Under the pieces are notes generated by a model, which saw only the letters and a list, made by a program, of their open reading frames with translations, did not search any database and had not been told where the DNA came from. Shown here in pieces: positions 7,323 to 15,275 of a stretch of DNA of 64,000 bases; the first letter of the stretch is position 1, and each line of letters opens with the position of its first letter. Origin of the DNA: Crenobacter caeni (GTDB taxonomy: Bacteria; Pseudomonadota; Gammaproteobacteria; Burkholderiales; Chromobacteriaceae); contig NZ_JAAGAA010000001.1 in the NCBI RefSeq assembly GCF_010435965.1, positions 186,001-250,000 on the forward strand, given 5' to 3'. The position numbers and the translations under genes are program-made.

Positions 7323-8753
7323 ATGGCATCCAACGAATCCCTCTCCCTCCCGTTTACCCCGAGCGACCGCCTCGCCAACGAGGACCTGCTGCCGGTGGCC
7401 GAGCGCCGCTGGGGGACCTACAGCTTCTTTGCCTTGTGGATGAGCGATATCCACAGCCTGGGCGGCTATGTGTTCGCCGCGGGCCTGTTCTTCCTCGGCC
7501 TCGCCGGCTGGCAGATCCTGCTCGCGATGCTGGCCGGCATCCTGATCGTCAACCAGCTGCTCAACGGTGTCGGCGTGATGGGGCAGAAGACCGGCGTGCC
7601 GTACCCGGTGCTCGCACGGCTGAGCTTCGGCGTGTTCGGCGCCAACATCCCGGCGCTGATCCGCGCGGCGGTCGGCATCGTCTGGTACGGCGTGCAGACC
7701 TGGCTCGCTTCGCTGTCGCTGGTGATCCTGGTCGAGGCCGTGTGGCCGGGCGCGTCCGCCGCGCTGCCCGGCCAGTGGCTGGGGCTCACCGCGCTTGGCT
7801 GGATCTGCTTCATGTCGATGTGGCTGCTGCAGCTGGTGCTGTTCTGGCGCGGCATGGAGTGGGTGCGCCGCTTCATCGATTTTTGCGGGCCGGCGGTGTA
7901 CCTGGTGATGTTCGCGCTGGCGGCGTGGATGCTGAGCCAGGCCGGCTGGGGGGCGTTCACCCTGCGCCTGTCCGACCGGGTGCTGAGCACGGCCGACACC
8001 GTTTACGAGATGCTGGGCGTGGTCGCGCTGGTGGTCGCGTATTTCGCCGCGCTGTTGCTGAACTTCGCCGACTTCTCGCGCTTCGGCGTCAGCGAGCAGG
8101 CGGTGCGCCGCGGCAACTTCTGGGGGCTGCCGATCAACTTCATGCTGTTCGCGCTGGTGACGGTGATCGTCACCGCCAGCACGCTGGTGGTGTTCGGCGA
8201 GGCCATCCTCGACCCGATCGAGGTGGTGCACCGCATCGAGAACAAGCCGGTGCTGATCCTGGGCAGCCTGACCTTCGTCATCGCGACCATAGGCATCAAC
8301 ATCGTCGCCAACTTCGTGTCGGCCGCGTACGACATCGCCAACGTCGCGCCGCGCCACATCACCTTCGCGCGCGGCGGGCTGATCACCGCGCTGCTGTCGA
8401 TCGCGGTGCTGCCCTGGCAGCTCTACCACAACCCGGTGGTGATCAACCTGTTCGTCGGGGGGCTGGGCGCCTGCCTGGGGCCGCTGTTCGGCGTGATCAT
8501 GGTCGACTACTACTGGACGCGCCGCCGCCAGGTGGTGATTGCCGACCTGTACAGCGAAGACCCGGCCGGCCGCTACTGGTACCAGGGCGGGGTCAACCTG
8601 CGCGCGGTCGCGGCCTTCGTGCCGGCGGCCTCGCTCGCCTGCATGGTGGTGCTGTGGCCGGGGGCAGGGCACCTCGAAGCGTACGGCTGGCTGATCGGCA
8701 CGCTGGCGGCCGCCGCGATCTACGCGCTGATCATGCCGCGCGAGCCGGCCTGA
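7323..8753 (+). CDS. NCS1 family nucleobase/allantoin:cation symporter
   Basis: The 476-residue product has about twelve hydrophobic helices and NCS1 hallmarks: the N-terminal DLLPVAERRWGTYSFFALWM segment, GQKTGVPYPVLARLSFGVFG in the helix 2-3 region, WYGVQTW, and the late FGVIMVDYYWTRRR loop. It resembles PucI/allantoin permeases and hydantoin carriers. In this neighbourhood allantoin or a purine base is the likely cargo, brought in with Na+ or H+. ATG 7323 is supported by AAAGGA upstream at about 7309. It stands alone between a terminator and the regulatory gap before the second YfcC gene. Confidence 0.88.
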   Translation: MASNESLSLPFTPSDRLANEDLLPVAERRWGTYSFFALWMSDIHSLGGYVFAAGLFFLGLAGWQILLAMLAGILIVNQLLNGVGVMGQKTGVPYPVLARLSFGVFGANIPALIRAAVGIVWYGVQTWLASLSLVILVEAVWPGASAALPGQWLGLTALGWICFMSMWLLQLVLFWRGMEWVRRFIDFCGPAVYLVMFALAAWMLSQAGWGAFTLRLSDRVLSTADTVYEMLGVVALVVAYFAALLLNFADFSRFGVSEQAVRRGNFWGLPINFMLFALVTVIVTASTLVVFGEAILDPIEVVHRIENKPVLILGSLTFVIATIGINIVANFVSAAYDIANVAPRHITFARGGLITALLSIAVLPWQLYHNPVVINLFVGGLGACLGPLFGVIMVDYYWTRRRQVVIADLYSEDPAGRYWYQGGVNLRAVAAFVPAASLACMVVLWPGAGHLEAYGWLIGTLAAAAIYALIMPREPA

Positions 8754-8795
8754 CGCGCAAACGGGAAGGCTGGTTTGCATCGACAGCAACCCTTC

Positions 8796-8859
8796 TGTCA
8801 TTTGTCTGCACCGGCCATCCGCCTTGGCGTGTCCGGACAAGGAAATGACACGGGCAGAC
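8796..8859 (+). promoter_or_regulatory. Palindrome-rich leader before YfcC paralogue 2
   Basis: The 217-base gap before the gene at 8971 contains a perfect 10-bp palindrome TGTCCGGACA (8830-8839). TGTCATTT (8796-8803) pairs with AAATGACA (8843-8850), and GTCTGC (8804-8809) pairs with GCAGAC (8854-8859). The two pairings interleave rather than nest. They may be operator half-sites or a folded leader; no T-run follows. Confidence 0.35.
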
Positions 8860-8970
8860 AGGCGTAAAAAGCAATGGCTCGCTACACTGCGTCCCGAGTC
8901 AAGCAGGCAGGTCCGGCCTTCGCTGCAGGGCCTGCCGCTTCGGACATAAACCTGGATGACAGGAGCGAGC

Positions 8971-10401
8971 ATGTTGGGCAAACACGCTTTGAAGGGCGGG
9001 AGCTTCCGGCTCCCGAATATCTACCTGATTCTGGTCGGCTTCATGGCCGTGGTGGCCTTGCTGACCCGCTGGATACCCGCAGGCAGCTACCAGCGCGCCG
9101 AAATGATGACCGCCGCCGGCCCACGCATGGTCGCCGTCGCCGACAGTTTCCAGTTCCTCCCTTCCTCTCCCGTTACCCTCTGGCAGTTCATCACCGCGAT
9201 CCCCGACGGTATGGTCGGCGCGGCCGACATCGTGTTCATGACGCTGCTGGTCGGCGGCTCGGTCGGCCTGATCCGCCGTACCGGCGTGGTCGACCTCGGC
9301 ATCCAGTCGCTGATCCGCGTGGTCGGCGGGCGCTCGCAACTGGTGATCCCGCTTCTGATGGCGCTGTTCGCGTCTATCTGCGGCTTTATCGGCGTGCCCG
9401 AGCTGTCGATCGCCTTCCTGCCGATGCTGCTGCCGATGTTCTACCGCATGGGCTACGACGGCATGACCGCGGTCGCGGTCGCGCTATTGCCGACCACGCT
9501 GGGCTTCGCCTTCGGCATCACCATCCCCGGCACCGTCGGCATCGGCCAGAGCATCGCCCAGTTGCCGATGTTCTCCGCCGCCGGCTACCGCGCCGGGATG
9601 CTCGCGCTGGTGATGCTGGTCGCCATCGCCTACACCTGGCGCTACGCCGCCCGCGTCAAGGCCAACCCGGCGGCGAGCCTGGTGTTCGATACCGACGCCG
9701 AACTGCGCACCCGCTTGCTCAGTACCCGCAACGGCGAGGAGGCCGTCCGTTTCACGCAGCGGCAGAAGCTCGCCGGCGTGCTGTGCGGCGTCTCGCTGAT
9801 CGGCGTGATCGTCGCCATCCTCAAGTGGCAGCTGAGCTTCAACGCGATCAGCGGCCTGTTTCTCGCCGTCGCCGTTGCCACCGCCCTGATCGCCGGCAAG
9901 CGCGCCAACGCGCTGTGCGAGGATCTGGACGAATCCTTCCGCGAGATCCTGGTCGGCGCGCTGATCTGCGGCCTGGCCCGTGCGATCTCGGTGCTGATGA
10001 GCCACGGCCAGATCGCCGACACCATCGTCTACGGCATCGTCGGCCTGGTGTCCGACTTCAGCGGCGCCGTCGCGGTGATCACCGTCTTCCTGTGCCAGGC
10101 GATGTTCAACGCATTGATCCCGTCCGGCAGCGGGCAGACCGTGCTGACCATGCCGGTGCTGGTGCCGCTGGCCGACCTGTTGGGCATCACCCGCCAGACC
10201 ATGGTGCTCGCCACCCAGATGGGCGACGGCATGACCAACATCCTGTTCCCGACCTCGGGCTACTTCATCGCCACGCTGGCGATCGCCCGGGTCGACTACC
10301 TCAAGTGGCTGCGCTTTTACCTGCCGCTGTTTGGCGTGCTGCTCGCGATTGCGGCCGGCTCGCTGACGCTGGCGTACACGATCGCGCTGGGGCCGTTCTG
10401 A
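8971..10401 (+). CDS. YfcC family membrane carrier, paralogue 2
   Basis: The 476-residue polytopic protein has the same architecture as the carrier at 5693. Signatures are LPNIYLILVGF at the first helix, IPAGSYQRAE, GVPELSIAFLPMLLP, GITIPGTVGIGQSIAQLPMF, and the second hairpin SGSGQTVLTMPVLVPL. ATG 8971 has AGGAG at 8961-8965; an in-frame ATG at 8956 lies upstream of that site and is rejected. The allantoinase gene follows after 43 bases without a terminator, so the two probably share a transcript. That makes this copy the best candidate for a carrier tied to allantoin use. Substrate is unproven. Confidence 0.86.
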   Translation: MLGKHALKGGSFRLPNIYLILVGFMAVVALLTRWIPAGSYQRAEMMTAAGPRMVAVADSFQFLPSSPVTLWQFITAIPDGMVGAADIVFMTLLVGGSVGLIRRTGVVDLGIQSLIRVVGGRSQLVIPLLMALFASICGFIGVPELSIAFLPMLLPMFYRMGYDGMTAVAVALLPTTLGFAFGITIPGTVGIGQSIAQLPMFSAAGYRAGMLALVMLVAIAYTWRYAARVKANPAASLVFDTDAELRTRLLSTRNGEEAVRFTQRQKLAGVLCGVSLIGVIVAILKWQLSFNAISGLFLAVAVATALIAGKRANALCEDLDESFREILVGALICGLARAISVLMSHGQIADTIVYGIVGLVSDFSGAVAVITVFLCQAMFNALIPSGSGQTVLTMPVLVPLADLLGITRQTMVLATQMGDGMTNILFPTSGYFIATLAIARVDYLKWLRFYLPLFGVLLAIAAGSLTLAYTIALGPF

Positions 10402-10444
10402 CCCCAAGGCAGCCACCCAACCTTCAACCATCAAGGAAATCCCA

Positions 10445-11812
10445 ATGCTCGATACCCTGATCCGCAACGCGCGCCTGGTGCTGCGCAACGAAGTGGTGAA
10501 CGCCGAACTCGGCATCCGCGACGGCAAGATCGCCGTGATCGCCGACCATGTCGAAGAGCCGGCGCGCGAGACCGTCGACGCCGCGGGCCAGTACGTGATG
10601 CCGGGCATGGTCGACGTGCACATGCATATTTCCGAGCCGGGGCGCACCGAGTGGGAAGGTTACGAGACGGGCAGCCAGGCGATGGCCGCCGGCGGTACCA
10701 CCTGCTTTGTCGAGATGCCGCTGAACACCATCCCGGCCACCACCGACGTCGCCGCGATGGACCTGAAGATCGGCGCCGCCAGCGGCCAGTGCCACGTCGA
10801 CTACGCGCTGATGGGCGGCCTCGTACCGTGGAACTTCGACGACCTCAAGCCGATGTCGCAAGCCGGCGTCGCCGCGTACAAGTGCTTCGTCGCCACCTGC
10901 GGCTCGGGCAAGCCGGGCGACTTCAAGAACGTCAACGACTTCGAGCTGTACGAAGGCATGAAGATCCTCGCCGAGACCGGCGACCTCTTGGTGATTCACT
11001 GCGAGAACGCCGCGCTGACCGACGGGCTGGGCAAGAAGGCGCGCGCCGAGGGCAAGAGCAAGGTGTCCGACTACGTCGCCAGCCGCCCGGTGTTCACCGA
11101 AGTGGAAGCGGTGCAGCGCGTGCTCTTGATCGCCAAGGAAACCGGCTGCCGCGTGCATATCGCGCACAACAGCTGCCCGGAAGCGGTCGACGCCATCCAC
11201 CGCGCCATCGCCGACGGCGTCGACGCGTCGGTCGAGTCGTGCCCGCACTACTTCCTGCTCGCCACCGAAGAGCTCGACGCGATCGGCCCGCGCGCCAAGT
11301 GCTCGCCGCCGATCCGCGACTACGCCAACCAGGCGCGCATGTGGGAATATCTCGCTGCCGGCAAGATCGGCATCCTCGGCTCCGACCACTCGCCGTGCAC
11401 CTTCGACCTCAAAGACAAGGAAAACGCGTTTGACGCGTGGGGCGGCCTGTCGGCCTGCCAGAACAGCGTCGACGCGATGTTCGACGCCGGCGTCAAGCAG
11501 CGCGGCCTCAGCCCGACCCTGCTCGCGCAGGTGCTCGCGACCAACCCGGCCGAGCGTTTCGGCCTGAAGGACAAGGGCGAGATCGCGATCGGCAAGGACG
11601 CCGATCTGGTGTTCATCGACCCCGAGCAGTCGTACACGGTGAGCGCCGAAGGCCTCTACTACAAGAACAAGCACAGCGCGTACGAGGGCCGCAAGATCGA
11701 TTGCCGCGTCACCCGCACCGTGCTGCGCGGGCGCACCATCTTCGAACTGGGCAAGGACTTCGGCAAGGCAGACGGCCGCCTGATCCGCGTCACCGGCAAG
11801 CAGGGCAGCTAA
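10445..11812 (+). CDS. allB: Allantoinase
   Basis: The 455-residue amidohydrolase matches AllB (E. coli about 453 residues), which opens the hydantoin ring of allantoin to allantoate. The binuclear metal site is intact: H59 and H61 (DVHMHISEPG), the lysine to be carboxylated K146 (AYKCFVAT), H185 (IHCEN), H241 (HIAHNSC) and D314 (SDHSPC). The gene starts with AAGGAAAT upstream of ATG 10445 and lies 43 bases after YfcC paralogue 2. A strong terminator ends the unit. Dihydroorotase and hydantoinase share the fold, but the spacing of motifs and the neighbours favour allantoinase. Confidence 0.93.
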   Translation: MLDTLIRNARLVLRNEVVNAELGIRDGKIAVIADHVEEPARETVDAAGQYVMPGMVDVHMHISEPGRTEWEGYETGSQAMAAGGTTCFVEMPLNTIPATTDVAAMDLKIGAASGQCHVDYALMGGLVPWNFDDLKPMSQAGVAAYKCFVATCGSGKPGDFKNVNDFELYEGMKILAETGDLLVIHCENAALTDGLGKKARAEGKSKVSDYVASRPVFTEVEAVQRVLLIAKETGCRVHIAHNSCPEAVDAIHRAIADGVDASVESCPHYFLLATEELDAIGPRAKCSPPIRDYANQARMWEYLAAGKIGILGSDHSPCTFDLKDKENAFDAWGGLSACQNSVDAMFDAGVKQRGLSPTLLAQVLATNPAERFGLKDKGEIAIGKDADLVFIDPEQSYTVSAEGLYYKNKHSAYEGRKIDCRVTRTVLRGRTIFELGKDFGKADGRLIRVTGKQGS

Positions 11813-12171
11813 GCCTGTTTTGTTGTTTTTCCACCAAGGCACCGGCACCGCGCCGGTGCCTTTTTTGTCGTCTGCGGGTTGGCGGGCGTGGACTGTCCAG
11901 CCTTCATTCTGCTGCCGTAATCTGTCTGTGCGTGCCATGCGCTGGCGTGCGATGACAGGTGTTTTGATGGGTTGATTTCCGCTGTAAGCATTGCCAGGCA
12001 AGCTTTTTTGCGTTTTGTCAAACAAGTGTGCATGGCCGGACACGCTGGCGTGCAAGGACAGTGTGCGGGGCCGTGTTTGTCATTACGGTAGTGGATACTC
12101 CCCGCCCGGCAAGCAGGCATGCCGGGCCAGGTCGCCGTATCCGAATCGCAAACTTTCAGTGGAGATCAACG
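11813..12171 (+). other. 359-base intergenic region before YfcC paralogue 3
   Basis: After the allB terminator the gap is locally AT-richer around 11960-12025 and includes the 11-mer TTGTCAAACAA (12015-12025), which recurs in the divergent promoter region of the BMP/ABC importer at 39424-39434. A GGAG motif precedes ATG 12172. No coding frame is convincing. It probably carries the promoter for the third YfcC gene. Confidence 0.5.
11838..11866 (+). terminator. Intrinsic terminator after allB
   Basis: A 9-bp perfect stem (GGCACCGGC / GCCGGTGCC) with a 5-base loop is followed by six T residues. Confidence 0.93.
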
Positions 12172-13608
12172 ATGGCCATTCCTGTTTCAACGCCCCCCGC
12201 GCATCAGGCCGTAGCCAAACCGGCCGGCAAGTTCGAGATCCCGGACATCTACGTGATCCTGGGCGCGATGATCGTGTTCGTCGCCTTGCTCAGCTACGTG
12301 ATCCCGGCCGGCGAGTACCAGCGCGAGATCGTCAACGGCCGCGCGACGGTGGTCGCCGGCTCGTTCGCCTTTATCGAGCAGCAGCCGGTGGGGTTCATGC
12401 AGGTGGTCGAGGCGATCCCGACCGGCCTCGTCAAGGCGGGCGACGTGGTGATCCTGACCTTGCTGGTCGGCGGCGCGGTCGGCGTGATCCGCGGCGCCGG
12501 CATCATCAACTACGGCATCGACAAGCTGCTGGGCGCGCTGGGCAGCCGCACCAGCCTGATGATCCCGGTGCTCACCTCGGTCGGCGGCGTGATCTCGGCC
12601 TTCATCGGCACGCCCGAGCTCGGTATCGCCTACCTGCCCATCGTGCTGCCGCTGATGCTGCGCCTGGGCTACGACACGATGACGGCCACCGCGATCGCGC
12701 TATTGGGCCCCTCGGTCGGCTTCGCGTTCGCGCTGACCGCGCCGGCGACGGTCGGCACCGCCCACCTGTTGGGCGAACTGCCGATGTTCTCGGGCGCCGC
12801 CTTCCGCTTCGCCTTCCTCGCGCTCGCGCTCGCGATCAGCACCGCCTTCATCATGCGCCACGCGGCGCGGGTGAAGGCCGACCCGGAGAAGAGCCCGACC
12901 GCCGAACTCGACGCGACGCTGCGCGCGCGTTTCGCCGGCGAGGAGGGGGCAGCGGACAGCCGCTACACCCCGCGCCAGCGCATGGCCGGTGCGGCGACCT
13001 TGCTGATGTTCGTCGCCATCATCGCGGCCATCCTTGAGTTCAAGCTCGGGTTCATGGCGATCTCCGGCCTCTTCATGCTGATGGCGGTCGCCGCCTGCCT
13101 GCTGGCCGGGCAGACGCTCAACGCGATCTGCGTCAGTTACAACGACGCGATGAAGGGCGTGATGGTCGGCGCGCTGATCTGCGGCATCGCCCGCGGCGTG
13201 TCGGTGGTGCTCGAGCAGGGCATGATCATGGACACCATCGTGTTCTGGCTGTCCGAGATGCTGGGCAGGCTGCCGCCGGCGGTCACCGCCTACGGCATCT
13301 TCGCCACCGAGTGGTTCTTCAACCTGATCGTGCCGTCCGGCTCGGGCAAGGCGGTGATCACGCTGCCCATCCTCTACCCGCTGGCCGACCTGGTCGGCGT
13401 CTCGCGCCAGATCGTGGTGCTCGGCCTGCAATGGGGCGAGGGCCTGGCCAACGTGATCCAGCCGACCGAAGGCTACTTCATGGCCATCCTGGCGATGGCC
13501 GGCGTGCCGCTGAACCGCTGGGTACGCTTCTTCCTGCCCCTGCTGGGCCTGCTGGTCGCGCTGGCGCTGGCCGGCCTGTTCGTCGCGCAACTGGTCGCGC
13601 TCGCCTGA
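12172..13608 (+). CDS. YfcC family membrane carrier, paralogue 3
   Basis: The 478-residue carrier has the first helix after EIPDIYVILGAMIVFV, the VIPAGEYQRE loop, and TPELGIAYLPIVLPL. It differs from its sisters in the first re-entrant region, ALTAPATVGTAHLLGELP, where the others have GxTxPxxVGxGQxIAQLP. The second reads SGSGKAVITLPILYPL. These changes at likely substrate-contact loops suggest a distinct ligand. GGAG lies 9 bases upstream of ATG 12172. A terminator separates it from paralogue 4, but the two genes are only 62 bases apart. Confidence 0.85.
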   Translation: MAIPVSTPPAHQAVAKPAGKFEIPDIYVILGAMIVFVALLSYVIPAGEYQREIVNGRATVVAGSFAFIEQQPVGFMQVVEAIPTGLVKAGDVVILTLLVGGAVGVIRGAGIINYGIDKLLGALGSRTSLMIPVLTSVGGVISAFIGTPELGIAYLPIVLPLMLRLGYDTMTATAIALLGPSVGFAFALTAPATVGTAHLLGELPMFSGAAFRFAFLALALAISTAFIMRHAARVKADPEKSPTAELDATLRARFAGEEGAADSRYTPRQRMAGAATLLMFVAIIAAILEFKLGFMAISGLFMLMAVAACLLAGQTLNAICVSYNDAMKGVMVGALICGIARGVSVVLEQGMIMDTIVFWLSEMLGRLPPAVTAYGIFATEWFFNLIVPSGSGKAVITLPILYPLADLVGVSRQIVVLGLQWGEGLANVIQPTEGYFMAILAMAGVPLNRWVRFFLPLLGLLVALALAGLFVAQLVALA

Positions 13609-13618
13609 AACCGCAAGC

Positions 13619-13643
13619 GGCCGGCTCCGCGCCGGCCTTTTTT
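13619..13643 (+). terminator. Intrinsic terminator between YfcC paralogues 3 and 4
   Basis: A 7-bp GC stem (GGCCGGC / GCCGGCC) with a 5-base loop and six T residues starts 11 bases after the stop of paralogue 3. Confidence 0.88.
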
Positions 13644-13670
13644 GACCGTGCTCTTGTCGGGAGATGTGCC

Positions 13671-15047
13671 ATGACAACCCCACGATCCAGAACGGCCGCC
13701 TGGCCGATGCCCGATGTCTACCTGATCCTGCTCGCCTTCGTGCTGTTGATGGGCCTGTTGACCTGGCTGGTGCCGGCCGGCAGTTACGAGCGCGAACTGC
13801 GCGAGACGCTGCTCGGCACCCGCGCGGTGGTGCTGCCCGGCACCTACCAGCTGGTCGAGGCATCGCCGGTCGGTTTCATGCAACTGGTCACCGCCTTGCC
13901 GGACGGCCTGTCCAGCGCCAGCGAGATCGTGTTCATGACGCTCTTGGTCGGCGGCGCGGTCGGCGTGGTCGCGCGCGCCGGCATCCTCGAATTCGGCATC
14001 CACCACCTGCTGCGCGCGCTGGGGACGCGCGCCGAGCTGACCATCCCCATCCTGATGGCGATGTTCGCGTTGCTGGCCGCCTTCATCGGCACGCCGGAGC
14101 TGGCGATCGCCTACCTGCCCATCATCCTGCCGCTGTTCCGGCGGCTGGGCTACGACGCGGTGACCGCGACGGCGACCGCGCTGCTGGCGACCTCGCTCGG
14201 CTTCACCTTCGGCATCACCGCGCCGACCACCGTCGGCGTCGGCCAGAGCATCGCCCAGTTGCCGCTGTTCTCCGGCGCGGCGGTGCGCGCGCTGGTGTGG
14301 CTGGGCGCGATCGCGCTGTGCGCGGCCTACGTGCTGCGCCACGCACGGCGCACCCGCCAGGCGCCGTCTGACGAGGGCACCCACGCGCTGCCGGTGTTCA
14401 GCGCCCGCCTGCGCTGGGCCGCCGGCGTCACCGCCTTGCTGTTTGTCGCGGTGATCGCGTCCATCATCGTGTTCGGCCTCAAGTTCAACGCGATCGGCGG
14501 GCTGTTCGTGCTGATGGCCGTGACCGGCGCGCTGGTGGCCGGGCGCTCGCCCAACGGCATCTGCGAAGACTTCAACGCAGCGTTCCGCGACATCCTGGTC
14601 GGCGCGCTGATCTGCGGCTTTGCCCGCGCCATCGCGGTGGTGATGGAGCAGGGACAGATCGCCGACACCGTCGTCCACCACCTGGAGACGCTGACCGGCG
14701 ACATGTCGTCGTACGCGGCCTTGCTGTCGATCTTCGGCTTCCAGGCGCTGTTCAACCTGCTGGTGTCCTCCGGCAGCGGGCAGACCATCCTGACCATGCC
14801 GGTGCTGGTACCGCTGGGCGACCTGCTGGACATCACCCGGCAGACGCTGGTGCTGGCGACCCAGTTCGGCGACGGGCTGACCAACCTGGTGTTTCCGACC
14901 TCGGGCTACTTCGTCGCGACGCTGGCGATCGGCAAGGTCGGCTATCCGGCGTGGCTGCGCTTTTACGCGCCACTGTTCGCGACCCTCGCGCTGTACGCCG
15001 GCGTCGTGTTGTGCCTCGCGCACGCGCTGCGTTTCGGCCCGTTCTGA
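13671..15047 (+). CDS. YfcC family membrane carrier, paralogue 4
   Basis: The 458-residue carrier begins near its first helix (WPMPDVYLILLAF) and has VPAGSYERE, GTPELAIAYLPIILPL, GITAPTTVGVGQSIAQLPLF and SGSGQTILTMPVLVPL. It is closest in motif text to paralogue 2. GGGAG stands 7 bases before ATG 13671. The next gene is an M20D amidohydrolase, so this carrier may import an N-acyl or N-carbamoyl compound that the hydrolase then cleaves, as AbgT does for AbgAB. That is analogy, not evidence. The downstream gap is unusually structured. Confidence 0.85.
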   Translation: MTTPRSRTAAWPMPDVYLILLAFVLLMGLLTWLVPAGSYERELRETLLGTRAVVLPGTYQLVEASPVGFMQLVTALPDGLSSASEIVFMTLLVGGAVGVVARAGILEFGIHHLLRALGTRAELTIPILMAMFALLAAFIGTPELAIAYLPIILPLFRRLGYDAVTATATALLATSLGFTFGITAPTTVGVGQSIAQLPLFSGAAVRALVWLGAIALCAAYVLRHARRTRQAPSDEGTHALPVFSARLRWAAGVTALLFVAVIASIIVFGLKFNAIGGLFVLMAVTGALVAGRSPNGICEDFNAAFRDILVGALICGFARAIAVVMEQGQIADTVVHHLETLTGDMSSYAALLSIFGFQALFNLLVSSGSGQTILTMPVLVPLGDLLDITRQTLVLATQFGDGLTNLVFPTSGYFVATLAIGKVGYPAWLRFYAPLFATLALYAGVVLCLAHALRFGPF

Positions 15048-15070
15048 GTCGCGGCGCGCAAAGCCAATCG

Positions 15071-15147
15071 CTTGTCGGGCGCAGACAGGCCGGCGGCATG
15101 CACTGCCGGTACAGTGAATCCGTGCACGCAGCCTGATGCCCGACAAG
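15071..15147 (+). promoter_or_regulatory. 77-nt extended imperfect hairpin in the leader of the M20D amidohydrolase
   Basis: Three stems nest in order: CTTGTCGGGC (15071-15080) with GCCCGACAAG (15138-15147), 10 bp perfect; CAGGC (15086-15090) with GCCTG (15131-15135); and GCATGCAC (15096-15103) with GTGCACGC (15122-15129), one mismatch. The loop is 18 nt and the internal bulges are asymmetric (5/2 and 5/1). No T-run follows, so it is not an ordinary terminator. A cis-regulatory RNA, processing site or DNA cruciform is possible. Confidence 0.45.
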
Positions 15148-15160
15148 GATGGTTGGACCC

Positions 15161-15255
15161 AGGCACCGGTTCCGCCCGGCCGGCCTTGCGTGCCGCCTCA
15201 ACCGTCCACCAAACCGGTTGAACTCCTGCAGGCACCGGTTTGACGCCGGTGCCTG
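15161..15255 (+). promoter_or_regulatory. Leader with duplicated AGGCACCGGTT and a mutually exclusive 10-bp hairpin
   Basis: AGGCACCGGTT occurs at 15161-15171 and exactly again at 15230-15240. The second copy forms the left arm of a 10-bp stem CAGGCACCGG (15229-15238) / CCGGTGCCTG (15246-15255), but the first copy could pair with the same right arm. The hairpin ends 20 bases before ATG 15276, just before the GGAAG ribosome site. This is the geometry of a translational switch, inferred only from complementarity. Confidence 0.4.
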
Positions 15256-15275
15256 AACCCATTGGAAGACCGCCC

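Noticed and set aside
4394-7378. Very long open frame on the minus strand opposite allE, the carbamoyltransferase and YfcC paralogue 1
   Set aside because: It is rich in His/Gln/Asp/Val/Arg as expected for the antisense of GC-rich genes, has no recognisable domain, and is opposed by strongly supported genes.
15071-15147. Integron attC site
   Set aside because: The structure is an imperfect hairpin of suitable length, but the conserved RYYYAAC and GTTRRRY core sites are absent, and no integrase is near.
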